NCBI GenBank assembly: GCA_022457155.1 | Contig: JAJGOT010000115.1 | Coordinates: 1,073,501-1,137,500, forward strand | DNA: 64,000 nucleotides | Reading direction: 5' to 3' | From: Cladopsammia gracilis | Taxonomy: Eukaryota > Cnidaria > Anthozoa > Scleractinia > Dendrophylliidae | Shown here: positions 54,823-64,000 of the stretch, piece by piece | Layout of the letters: the number at the start of each line of letters is the position of its first letter | Numbering within the stretch: position 1 is the first letter of the stretch | Position numbers and translations under genes: made by a program | The notes under the pieces: generated by a model | Told to the model about the DNA's origin: nothing | Database searches by the model: none | Seen by the model: the letters and a program-made list of their open reading frames with translations, nothing else

Positions 54823-55430
54823 GTGAGTTCCTCAATAATGCTGCAGGCAAGAGAAGAAGAGCTTTAATTATTGTGTCAGTGGGCATAGCCAAGTGTGGGA
54901 ACTGTCTACTAATCGGAGACACTTTGCAAGATGGAATGGGGAGGGGGGACAGCATTTTTCCCTGTGAGACCGGAACTTTTTTGTTTAAATTGGTTTACTG
55001 AGACGGAAACTCCAAAAGACTCCGATGCATACAATGTATGAAACTGCTTAAAAAGGAGGGTGAAACCAAAAAAAATGAATAAAATTTATAATACCTGTAT
55101 TATTGGTAAGAACATTTGCCACCACTCAATTAGCTGGCTTGTGGTCATGCTTTTAGCCAGAAATTAATCAAAGGGCTCTTAAAGCCATCTCGTTAAAGCG
55201 TTACAACGTGAGGTTAATAAAAACAAAATAGAAGAATTGATAGTGAATATGGTAAAGATGCCGTTGTAGCGCACCTTTAGAATAAGTCTACTAAAAATAC
55301 GTACATGAAAACATCACATGATGCAAATCAGCCAATAGAAATTTATGTTCACGAAATGGGCGTAGTTTACATTTTCAAAAAAAAAAAAACAACTTTAACA
55401 TGTAAGGCTGATCAGACAGCAAATTTGTTC
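54823..55430. other. Putative intron of the dystrobrevin-like gene with a dispersed repeat
   Basis: At 55160-55215 is the inverted counterpart of 3815-3873 (aaagggctcttaaagccatc, tcgttaaagcg). No exon is recognised. Confidence 0.4.
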
Positions 55431-55510
55431 GATTTATTTTAATAAGATATGCCCGATATTTCGGTTAGACAAAACTAACCTTCTTCAGGGGCTAGGAAAG
55501 CTTAGTGAAG
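55430..55510. mobile_element. Penelope-like terminal relic
   Basis: Contains gatatgcccgatatttcggt followed by tagacaaaactaaccttctt and caggggctagg, the same layout as 39985-40010 (inverted) and 56745-56780. Confidence 0.5.
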
Positions 55511-56059
55511 ATGGAAACAAACGGTTACAATATTTAAAATGGGCTAAGATAAATTGCTGGCACACGATAGGCTAATAAACAAGTAACGGTCCAACTATAT
55601 ATTGCTACTGTTTGTTCTAGTGGTCCTTGCATTTTTACAGAAGTTATTTACATTTTCACGCTAGTGACTAAAATGGGGTCCTATTATTTGGTTATACAAT
55701 AGACGTGTTTAGAAAATGTTATAGGCTAGGCCTTATCATTATTATTATTATTTATTTTATTTTTTTTTTTTTGCAAAAGGAGGGGAACCCGTGCCCCTCT
55801 GCTAACAACTTCTCTGTACAGCATTGGGGGATCTGTTCTCATCAGTGCCCCACTTTTTCAAGACCAAAAGCCAGAATAGTCCTAAACTTCGACGACTAAG
55901 GAGTGCTTTTTTCACAAGATTTGGTGCCGTTTTTTCACCACAAGCAAGAAAGCGTCTGGTAACTATCTGTCTTCGCTTTGGTGAGTGCGTGCTTTTCAAT
56001 TTTGTGGTTTTGGTTTTGGTCTCGCGAGTTTTCTCGCCCTCGCGTTACGTGGAGATGGC

Positions 56060-57640
56060 CGCGCGTCCCGCACACCAGCCGTTCGCCCACACTAGAACTT
56101 ACTGTCCGCTTGATAGCGGAGGAAAACCTGGATCTTGACTCGCTCAGTATAGCGCAGTCGTTACCGAACTTTAAGGAAGAAATCGTTGGGATTGTACCCC
56201 TCTACTAAGGAAAGTGCTTCGACATCAGCCTCCGATCTACAGAATCGGCCACGCGGTTCGCGGCATCGGGCTTTGACTGCGAAAGCCGCGTTATCCCTTT
56301 ACGCCTTTTAGGGCAAAAAGCACTACACGTGTCATGCTTCATTCCCGTTGAATTCCTTGATGAAAACCTGCTACAACTCGTGGAACAATACGGCGACCTC
56401 AAAGCACGAGCAGTCCGCCGGTTTGCTTCAAAGCCACGGGCTACAAGCACATCGAGAACAGCATCCGTGTCGTAGAATTCACACGTTTACAAAAGGCAGT
56501 GTCACGCAAATTAGTCACTCAAGGGCTCGAGTTGTTTTTTAAGTACACGGGCCAGCCAATACTATGCTACCGGTGCCAGTCTTCCGAAAACAAGTAACTG
56601 TATTTGCAAAGACCACCGTAACGAGATAGAAGCACCGGATCCTGTAGTAAAGGATCTGATCAGCTATAAAATAATAAAACGATTTGATAAAAAAGCAAGG
56701 CTGATAAACGGTACGGAAACGACTATATTTGTAAAAAATCCAATATTTCGAAAGGCACAGCCTTTCTTCTTCAGGGTCTTATCATCACATCGACTGCAAC
56801 TCAAAAAACGTCATTTACATGGTACAATGCAATCGTTGTCACAAACAATACATAGGAGAAACCAAACGACGACTTAAAGACCGCTTCAACGAACATCGTA
56901 GACCAGTTGACAAACAAACTAACATCTCTAAACCTACTGCAGTCTCAGAACATTTCCTTTCTAACGACCATACCGCTTCTGATATGCAACTTATCCCTCT
57001 TGAACTCGTTAAAACTAATCGTGACGGTGTACGTAAAGCAAGAGAAGCATATCTTATTGAAAGAGGTCAGACCCTTGAATCTTTAGGTTTAAATAGAAGA
57101 GATGAAACATGACATCTTTTCTCAGTTTCCATTACTTATATTTACTGTGGTGTTGTGTTGCATGTTTTTCTTACCTCTATATTGCTTAGTTATTTACGGT
57201 TATTTACATTTACTTTGTCACTTCAGTTTATGCTGTCATAGTATCATATTTTATCCCCCGCCCCCTTTTAAATTTAAATTGTAACGTTTTTTTGCCTTAC
57301 GAGTTATTATCTGTAAGACCCTGAAGAAGAAAGGCTGTGCCTTTCGAAATATTGGATTTTTTACAAATATAGTCGTTTCCGTACCGTTTATCAGCCTTGC
57401 TTTTTTATCAAATCGTTCCAGTCTTCCGAGCTCGTTGTTAAAGACTCCCCGAAGGCGAAACGCCGCGAGGCGAACCGCGAGGCTCCAGCGCCCGGAGGGG
57501 GGAGGGGGGGGGGACACCAGAGGCCCCCCGGCCCCCACTACTGCAACCAGCAACGATACTCCCCCTGTAACCACCATAGGCCATTTGTACGATAGCGTCA
57601 TTTGACTACAACTACCAGAACTCATTTCGTTTTCCTTTCT
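56060..57640 (+). pseudogene. LINE ORF1 (gag-like, zinc knuckle) split by a Penelope-like insertion
   Basis: Left part, about 56090-56587: frames with LTVRLIAEENLDLDSLSIAQ, SRVIPLRLLGQKALHVSCFI, PVEFLDENLLQLVEQYGDLK and (other frame) QYYATGASLP or QPILCYRCQSS, typical of ORF1 proteins of CR1/L2-type LINEs with a CCHC knuckle at the end. The protein resumes at 57418 with QSSELVVKDSPKAKRRE. At least two frame changes and stops are present. Insert 56588-57417 interrupts the knuckle. The final Cys is replaced by Ser (DSP for DCP). Confidence 0.6.
56588..57417 (+). mobile_element. Penelope-like element, truncated, with 12-bp target duplication
   Basis: The insert is bordered by ccagtcttccga at 56576-56587 and 57418-57429. 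Terminal inverted segments of about 110 bp (aaaacgatttgat through ccaatatttcgaaaggcaca, cagcctttcttcttcagggt) face each other at 56676-56780 and 57325-57417. Between them is one frame (56783-57112) with HHIDCNSKNVIYMVQCNRCH, KQYIGETKRRLKDRFNEHRR, AVSEHFLSNDHT and VRKAREAYLIERG: the complete GIY-YIG endonuclease end of a Penelope-like ORF, stop at 57110-57112. The reverse transcriptase part is absent. Confidence 0.85.
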
Positions 57641-58610
57641 TATTTAAATTTTGTAATCCCAGTGAGGTTTAAATAACAAAGGCCCTAATTTGCACTACAA
57701 AATAAAAAATGAACCTCCGTGCGACCCTTCTTATGACTTTTACAAAAAAAAAAGAAATAGTTATTGTTGAAACTGCATGTCTTAAAGTATTTAACAAGTA
57801 ATGAAGAATTAAATTTCAACTTGCATTCGCCTTTCATGTTCTCAGATAAAGCATTTTCTACTTCACCCTATACTAGTTACTGAGCGTGAAGGGTCCATAA
57901 CCCGGGATCACAAATCCCATTTCCCATACACACACATTCATGACCAGCAAAGCCGCGTAATCAACTGGCTCGAACTCACGTAAGCGTGCAAACATTAACT
58001 TTAAAATACATTGATCACCGTTACTCCTTGTTTTTACATTGCATTACATAACTTATGGTATCAGTCGTAAAAAGTTCGTACGGGTCACAATAAGTCACTA
58101 TTCATTCCAATGTACGAAAACAAATTCAAAATTGTAACTGCAACACGAACGTAACTCACGGTGTTTATCGTATACACGGTACCTCACCCCTAGAAATATA
58201 TTTTCAGAATTAACTCTATGTACATTGAATAGTTGAATGGTACAATATTTCTTGTTTTCAACGTCGAGTTTGTGAGTTTATTTTTAGAGATTTGAATTTA
58301 CAAAATAGTAATTAGATGACGCCAACCCGGGACTTTGCCATTATTTCTACGCCAATTTACAATGCGCAGTTTACAGCTTGAGGATAATAATTTGATAAAT
58401 ACTAAAAAATAAACTGTGGAAAAACGTAAGAATTCACTAGCATCCGTGAGATTTTCAAAACAGATCACCATATCTGTATAAGCCATGTCGGGATGCAATC
58501 CCGAACGCCATTATGAAACAACGGATCAGGAGGTTCTTCAAGCTCCAAGAAACACTACTCAAAAACAGAATAAAACAAGGAACTATTAAAACAAAAACTG
58601 CAAGAAGTCA
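57641..58610. other. Unassigned non-coding sequence
   Basis: No gene, repeat or RNA recognised. Confidence 0.3.
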
Positions 58611-58922
58611 TTATTCCAGTAGAGATACGGCAACTTCAGACTTTGATCTTAGACACTTACATCCGTGATAAAGATCCACTTTCTCACAAGTCTTGCACAC
58701 CGCAGACTTAGACACTAAATCACCGGCTGAGAAATTGACTGATCCAAGCATATTCATAAAAATTAACAAAAACTGCAGCCGATCACTACTTATCTTGCAA
58801 CAAAAGTTAGCCAAAGACGCCCCAACATATGCCAAGAGAACTAGCATAACGAAGGCATAGAGAAACAATAATTCTATAAATGGCAGTGAGTGTGCACAGC
58901 ATGTAAACTGACCTCCTGTCAT
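58611..58922 (-). other. ORF with one membrane segment, possible exon (minus strand)
   Basis: On the minus strand an acceptor-like tctctttaatgacag precedes a frame with a hydrophobic stretch (FIELLFLYAFVMLVLLAYVG) followed by a Cys-containing region (CKTCEKVDLYHGCKC) and a stop at 58611-58613. The residue usage looks like coding sequence, but I do not recognise a family. It may be the last exon of a host gene whose start is near 62070. Confidence 0.25.
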
Positions 58923-59248
58923 TAAAGAGATTTATATCCCAAAGATCAAAGAGTCATACAATACATCGAGCATTTGTCAAAGCTATTCTAGAGGTTTCTT
59001 TATACATTTAGCGGGAGTCGTGTTTGGCCTGTCACTTTTATAATACTGATATTCTCAAATTAATATATGTATCATGTGTTTAATAGATAAAATACTACAT
59101 GTAAAGAAAGCCAAATTTAAAAAACCTGAAAAGTATGAAAAGTATGATTTTCTAGTACTTAGGAAACAAAACTCTTTCACCCCTGACCAAGTTAACTTTA
59201 AATATATATAACCAGTTATTCAGATTCCCGTTTTGGCGATTATAAATA

Positions 59249-59393
59249 ACACAGGAATGAATGATCGTGACAGTGGAACACTCAAAAAGGTCTTTAATAT
59301 CTGAATACACATGCATTCCAAAGATATCCATAACGGAAACTAGTGTAGTAATTAACCCTTTTAACATATCTATGATAAAAATACTCAATTACA
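59249..59393. repeat. 145-bp direct repeat, copy 1
   Basis: Nearly identical to 61751-61893 in the same orientation (aacacaggaatgaatgatcg through gatataaaaatactcaa-type end). On the minus strand this copy is open (GLITTLVSVMDIFGMHVYSD); copy 2 has small deletions that break that frame. Confidence 0.85.
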
Positions 59394-60113
59394 AATCAAA
59401 TCAAATCAAAAGTTTATTAGCATTCGCATTTACATACATGGTATTGCCTTTTACACTAACAGATTAAACTAGAGTATAGTGATTGCAGTCCTTGCTAACA
59501 GAGTGTTTCGTCTCTCTTCATATATAAAGTGACCCACCTGTGTCAACATTGTTAAAAAAGAAATTAATTCTATATGTATTTTTGTAGGTTCAAAAAACTT
59601 TTACAATGCAGTGAATTTCTTAGGTCAGAATATGAAATATGAAAGAATATGAAAGAAATTAATTTCTTCTTCAACGTCATTTGGTAAGCGGCATTCGCAG
59701 TGCCTCAAATCTCTTGGAATTTTTGGTTTTGCATGTCTACCCGTTTCAACACGTAGGCAATGATTTCCTGTTCGAAACTTAGCCAGTGTTCGTCTGTGTT
59801 TCATATTTTTTATTACGTCATAACAGTTACTAGAACTTCCTATGTCATTTGTGAATTTAGAATAAAAATTAAGCTTGATTTTTAATTGAACAAGCTTCAT
59901 CTGATGTACCTTAGATTCTGATTCTATATTATTACTAATTCTATTTAAGAAAATTTTCATGGATTTCTGACTATTTTCCACGAAAAGAGAATTTGTATCT
60001 GATATACCTTGGAAAGTTTCTAAAATTTTGTTTATTGAGGTCATAAAACTCGGATTGTCATGCAATGCAAGGGTATTTGATATGGATAGACACTGTTTTG
60101 CAATTACTACCAC
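59394..60113 (-). pseudogene. LINE 3' end with ORF2 carboxyl-terminal part
   Basis: Minus-strand ORF 60113-59625 (162 codons) ends with RRTLAKFRTGNHCLRVETGR, HAKPKIPRDLRHCECRLPND and VEEEINFFH, the conserved tail of a LINE reverse transcriptase ORF. Downstream is a 3' UTR and a tail of (GATTT)n after aataaactttt (complement at 59394-59420). 5'-truncated near 60115. Confidence 0.75.
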
Positions 60114-60212
60114 AAACAGACTCAGTAGATGGGGTTAAACAGATGTTTATTCAAAATTGATACTGCACAAGAGACTGAAATAAAAAGAATGAAATAAGGG
60201 TTTGAGAAGAAG

Positions 60213-61187
60213 TTACGATGTGGGAGAGAGTCTGGTTGTGATAGAATGGAGAATTTTAAACTTATTTTCGTTGGAAAGAGTGAGATAGACTAAATATGCG
60301 TCACTCTTCCAATCGCCATGCGATTTAATAAAAGCTGTAGGCGCTCGATTAGAAAATGCAAATGTAGCGCTCCCGCGACGAAAAGTGTGCGAGGAATACT
60401 GTGCGGGATTAAACCCAATGGCTGAAAGTGACTTCTTAATAAAAGCGTTATACTGGTGAGCCAAGATAGGCCTGTTCGATCCCCGAGATTGACAAACGAA
60501 TAATGGTGAAGAGGGCGACAATTGTACACTAGCTAAATACTGTCTAAGCGCGGTGACAGCACAAAGGGGCGAACCGAAAATAAACGGCAAGGGAATTTCT
60601 AAAACCCGCTCCCGAAACTGGAGTGTCTTCGTGCGCGTGATGCGCAACAAAACCCTTTGCGGTGTGAAAGTCACGCTAGATAGTGTCAAAAAATACGCCT
60701 GGGAATCGCCAATTTCAGACAACTTATACGGTACTAAATTAGAGATACGTAAAAAAGAAAAGAAGGCTACTAAAAATAAAGCACGCATGCAGACGTGCAA
60801 ATGATTATCTAAACCGAAAAGACGGGACAATTGTAAAAGGATCTCAACAGTGATCGGTTCTTTTCGTGCGACACAATCACCCAAGATCCGACGCACCGCT
60901 CGTTTGGCAAGATAAACGTGATAATCGTGAAGAAAGGCAAAACTGGCACCACACGAGCGGTTAATATGTGAAATGATGCTCAAATAATTAACGATCGAAC
61001 GGTATGACGTTAAAGAACGTGACAAAAAAAAAACTAAATAAAGCAAATAAACGGATTTGGAAACTGGAAAAGGTAAGAAATCGAAATATTGGCAAAACAA
61101 TAAATATGTTCGCATATAGCATCTCATAGAGCGCTTTGTGTAGTCGCAAAAAGCATGGACCTGAATAGTTCCTAAATACTGCTGCAA
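60213..61187 (-). CDS. DIRS-like tyrosine recombinase
   Basis: A complete ORF of 324 codons on the minus strand. Tyrosine recombinase motifs are in order: R147 in FFSFLRISNLVP, a basic segment with K187 (RTKTLQFRER), H267-x-x-R270 in SSHTFRRGSATF, H290/W293 in KSHGDWKSD, and the candidate nucleophile Y298 or Y301 in DAYLVYL. The amino-terminal half resembles the SAM-like core-binding domain of DIRS and cnidarian YR proteins. Tyrosine recombinases integrate DIRS retrotransposons as circles without target duplication. An RNase H relic lies directly upstream (61285-61740), as in DIRS elements. The recombinase frame is intact although its partner is decayed. Confidence 0.85.
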   Translation of the reverse strand: MQQYLGTIQVHAFCDYTKRSMRCYMRTYLLFCQYFDFLPFPVSKSVYLLYLVFFLSRSLTSYRSIVNYLSIISHINRSCGASFAFLHDYHVYLAKRAVRRILGDCVARKEPITVEILLQLSRLFGLDNHLHVCMRALFLVAFFSFLRISNLVPYKLSEIGDSQAYFLTLSSVTFTPQRVLLRITRTKTLQFRERVLEIPLPFIFGSPLCAVTALRQYLASVQLSPSSPLFVCQSRGSNRPILAHQYNAFIKKSLSAIGFNPAQYSSHTFRRGSATFAFSNRAPTAFIKSHGDWKSDAYLVYLTLSNENKFKILHSITTRLSPTS

Positions 61188-61284
61188 AGCGTCGATGTGA
61201 TCTGCGAGATTAAATTGAAAAACAGAAAGAAAAAAAAATCAATAAACTTAATAAGGATCTATGAAAATAAATAGAAGTAGCTAC

Positions 61285-61740
61285 TTAATATACATTAAAA
61301 ACGAACTTAGAGTCGCTAGGAAATACTTGGGTAAGGTTCAAGGTAGCTACGGCATGCTGCACATAATCTGAGTACGAGGAGTCTAAGTGAGCACGACTCA
61401 ACGCATCCGCTAAAACGTTAGACTTCCCGCTAATGTAACGCGCAGATAAACGGATATTGTTAAGAGACAGCAACAACCAAAGTTCACGTAGACAACGCTG
61501 CATGAAGGCGTTCGTTGAACGTTGATTGTTCAGTGCGTATACGCTGACCTGATTGTAAGCAGTTCGAGCTGGTTAATGTTCAAATATTGACTAGCAATAA
61601 AAGGAGGAAACGTGGCATGGAAGAATTCCCCAAAACACACTGCACCACAAGCATCAAGACAAGCATCACATGCCAACAGTTCTGAATCGGACACAGTAAT
61701 GGCGGTCGGAATCACTGAGATACCATTGTAGTGTTGCTCT
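61285..61740 (-). pseudogene. DIRS-like RNase H relic (end of the RT-RH ORF)
   Basis: Two frames on the minus strand: 61715-61530 reads SELLACDACLDACGAVCFGE and LNINQLELLTI; 61503-61285 reads CLRELWLLLSLNNIRLSARY and ISGKSNVLADALSRAH. These are the catalytic Asp, Glu and last Asp regions of the DIRS/gypsy RNase H. They are joined by a frame shift near 61520. The central TDN motif reads LNN here, so one catalytic Asp is lost. The reverse transcriptase part is missing; sequence changes at about 61745 to the direct repeat. Confidence 0.8.
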
Positions 61741-61750
61741 TGCTTTCACA

Positions 61751-61893
61751 AAGGATAACACAGGAATGAATGATCGTGACAGTGGAACACTCAAAAAGGT
61801 CTTATCTGAATACATGCATTCCAAAGATATCCATAACGGAAACTAGTGTAGTAATTAACCCTTTTAACATATCTATGATAAAAACACTCAACT
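61751..61893. repeat. 145-bp direct repeat, copy 2
   Basis: See 59249-59393. This copy lies just upstream (in minus-strand sense) of the broken end of the DIRS-like element. Confidence 0.85.
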
Positions 61894-62013
61894 GCATCAC
61901 CTTCCTGACTCTTCAACGAACCAGATACAAACACGAATAAAACGTCAGCAAAGATTGTTTGTGAAGCAAAGTAACAGGTGAAGTTAAATCGAATTTAAGA
62001 ACTCTACTAACTT

Positions 62014-62230
62014 ACCGTTTCCTAAACACAGATTTTAAAAGCCCGTTATCGTCACACTCGTCGGACTCCATCCTCAAACACGTGCAGACTGCACAATCGG
62101 TCAAACCTAGGAGAGAGGCTCGAAACGCAACATTCATATATTTTCCAACTAGGGTTGAGTGAGGCATGAAGTGGAACTTGAAGACAGTTTGGACAATAAA
62201 GTTGCTGTTTCGTGTTTTGTTTCGTGCCAT
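62014..62230 (-). other. Candidate first coding exon of a minus-strand gene
   Basis: On the minus strand ATG at about 62071 reads MESDECDDNGLLKSVFRK and reaches a strong donor (gaaacg/gtaagt, at about 62015). Sequence upstream is more GC-rich, as in 5' regions. The frame also extends further upstream to 62230. The product is unknown and the next exon could not be fixed by phase. Confidence 0.25.
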
Positions 62231-62786
62231 TTTAAAATGATTTCTGCTTCTTTTCTTTCTTTGTTTTTTTTTGGTAAAAATCGTAAGGAATTATTTTTCT
62301 GTTTTTTTTTTTCATCCGCATTGTATCATTTGCATTTTATTATCCGCCATCCGCCGCCATCCGGTCCGCGTTTTACAGAACGGTGAACTCTCATAACTCA
62401 TAACTCTCATAACAATGAACTCCGAGGCGACCGGCACAACAGTCATTTGTATTCCTGATTCAACTCCAGACACGTCCTCAAAAGAACCAGAGACTGTTAT
62501 CATAATACTGATACGTTTTTACAACAAAGTACAATAATTCACTCACTAGTTTTCTCCTTGTTTATGTTCATATTGGCGCCAGAACAGCAACCATAACTAT
62601 GGAAACTATACAAACCTCCGGTCAGGAAGTAAAATTGCAGTTTAATACCGATGCCTTGGATTTTATTTATACTTGACCAGAAATCCGCAAGCATTTCCTT
62701 CCAGCAAATTTTAGCTGTCTCCGCGACCCGCAAAAATATCCTCCCGCAAAACAAATCAACAAAACTATGACGTCTTTGCCATACTA

Positions 62787-63355
62787 TTCTTGGCTTTCAC
62801 ATGACGTCATAAAAATTAAAAAATCTAAAGAAAACGTCCTACAAGGCTGTTTCTAACATGGTATGTGGATACAAGTGTTATAATCTTTCACAAAAAGTTT
62901 CAGGTTTTAACGATGTTTTGCTTCCGATTTACAAAGGTTTTAAATGTGTCACGCAATACGTCACGCTATTTCAGATAAACCGCGAAAATAAACAAAATTG
63001 AATCAGCTGAAAGTTATTGTTTGCATTATAAGTGCTTATAAGCCGAGTTAATTGAGCTTATAGCAAATACAATGTTTTTGGATGTGATTTTTGGTGTAAT
63101 TAAGACTTTGAATTTTTTGCCGCCATCTTTGTGCCCCTCTCTCATACATTTCTTACTAAAAATATCTCCATACATTTCTTACCAAAAATATCTAATACTC
63201 GTTCGCCTATAACTTTTGAACGAAATGCTTTTGCGCTTCAAAATTTGGCCAAGATATGTAGTTTTAAACTCTCTACAATTCCATAAACATTTTGGATTCG
63301 AAATCTATTTTTTAATGCTTCTGAATTTTGATATGACGTAAGTGAAAGCCAAGAA
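62787..63355. mobile_element. MITE related to 40288-40890, 569 bp
   Basis: Left end TTCTTGGCTTTCACATGACG; right end atgacgtaagtgaaagccaa followed by gaa. The interior has the gccgccatctttgtgcccct segment shared with the 40288 element, and tacatttcttaccaaaaata duplicated at 63147-63192. Confidence 0.7.
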
Positions 63356-64000
63356 TTGCATAATCAAACCGTAATAGCAATGAATCAAAATAGAACAAAC
63401 GCAATTTTGCTCTGCCATATCGCTCATATTAAAACACAAACTTTCCCGTCCCATTTAGCTTTCTTGAAACGTCTCCATTCGTAAAAATACACCGTGAAAT
63501 TCTCAAACTGCGTTTGGCAAAAAAACCGCATTTGACCTATTTTTACCCTTCCAACTTTACGACAAATGATTGAAACTGATAGGTAACGTGAGATATCGAA
63601 ACTTAAGAAGAACTTAATACCTTTGCGGTAACGTAATGTGAGATATGACAAGTTCATGACAAGTATTGACATCCCGATACCCAAGGGAAATTAACAATAG
63701 GTCCGGGGGTGCTCCCCAAAAATTTTAGGAGCAGTATGTGACGCCCTTCTTGAAATCCTAACCGGTTTAACCAACCATATCCTCAATGCCCTAATATAGC
63801 TTCTATAAAGAAGAAACAACTAACCCCCCCGGACAAAAGTCCACAAAAATTTGTTAACAACTTTTGTCCCTATATTCTAATGACTCCTATATCTCGTTTT
63901 GCGCGCATGCGCTTTAACGAGATAAAAAGTGGGTGTTCTGAAGATATTTCCCATCATGAATTTTTAAAGGTTTAGGTGCAATTTTCATGAATTTCTTCAA
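63356..64000. other. Unassigned sequence with a GC-rich repeat motif
   Basis: At 63690-63735 the ggtccgggggtgctccccaa motif matches 35130-35175. The minus-strand ORF at 63424-63684 is not recognised. No gene is seen at the end of the window. Confidence 0.35.

Noticed and set aside
55824..56138. 104-codon ORF upstream of the LINE ORF1 relic
   Set aside because: Part of it may be the LINE 5' region, but the frame differs from the ORF1 frame and the peptide has no recognisable domain.

Overview
The window looks like nuclear DNA of an anthozoan cnidarian, most likely a stony coral. The evidence is spliced genes with GT-AG introns, a purine-nucleoside-phosphorylase/NACHT/LRR immune receptor of a type I know from corals, and a dense load of cnidarian-style mobile DNA (Penelope-like, DIRS-like, CR1/L2-like LINEs, a Polinton-like polymerase and many foldback MITEs). 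No species can be named from the sequence. Most of the 64 kb is mobile or repetitive; protein-coding exons cover only a small part.

Layout. 1-4.5 kb: an internally repeated non-coding region with one small inverted-repeat element, ending in a copy of the 3' flank of the NLR genes found further right. 4.5-16.4 kb: a TIR-bounded block (4527-16357) with the marks of an EnSpm/CACTA transposon: CACTGG ends, GGC target duplication and long subterminal arrays of a TTTACAGA-type motif. It holds nested insertions and some spliced-exon-like sequences. 16.4-20.8 kb: minisatellite, a decayed hAT transposase and MITEs. 20.8-27.8 kb: the probable 5' leader region of the first NLR, with a segment present three times, two copies ending in a splice donor, plus MITEs and an AT-rich palindrome block. 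27.8-33.9 kb: NLR gene 1, six coding exons predicted to give 1167 residues (PNP domain, three short linker exons, one NACHT-LRR exon). 34-40.9 kb: mobile DNA, including the amino-terminal part of a protein-primed-type DNA polymerase B and two tRNA-like units. 40.9-45.1 kb: NLR gene 2, a tandem duplicate with a linker exon and a NACHT-LRR exon but no PNP exons. 45.3-49.9 kb: a copy of the NLR 3' flank, an unclassified TIR element encoding a SAP-like protein, foldbacks and LINE ends. 50-54.8 kb: the 5' end of a dystrobrevin-family gene. 54.8-64 kb: LINE ORF1 split by a Penelope-like insertion, a decayed DIRS-like element, a LINE 3' end, candidate minus-strand host exons and a MITE.

How the parts relate. 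The NLR locus is the functional centre. All five coding introns of gene 1 are phase 1 and the predicted exon lengths sum to an exact reading frame. Gene 2 keeps the same phase at its exon starts, so its terminal NACHT-LRR exon could be joined either to its own missing 5' part or to the PNP and linker exons of gene 1. That would make the pair a modular receptor locus with interchangeable sensor exons (10 versus 15 LRR units). This is inference from exon phases and needs transcript data. The repeated 3' flanks suggest the locus once held at least one more copy to the left.
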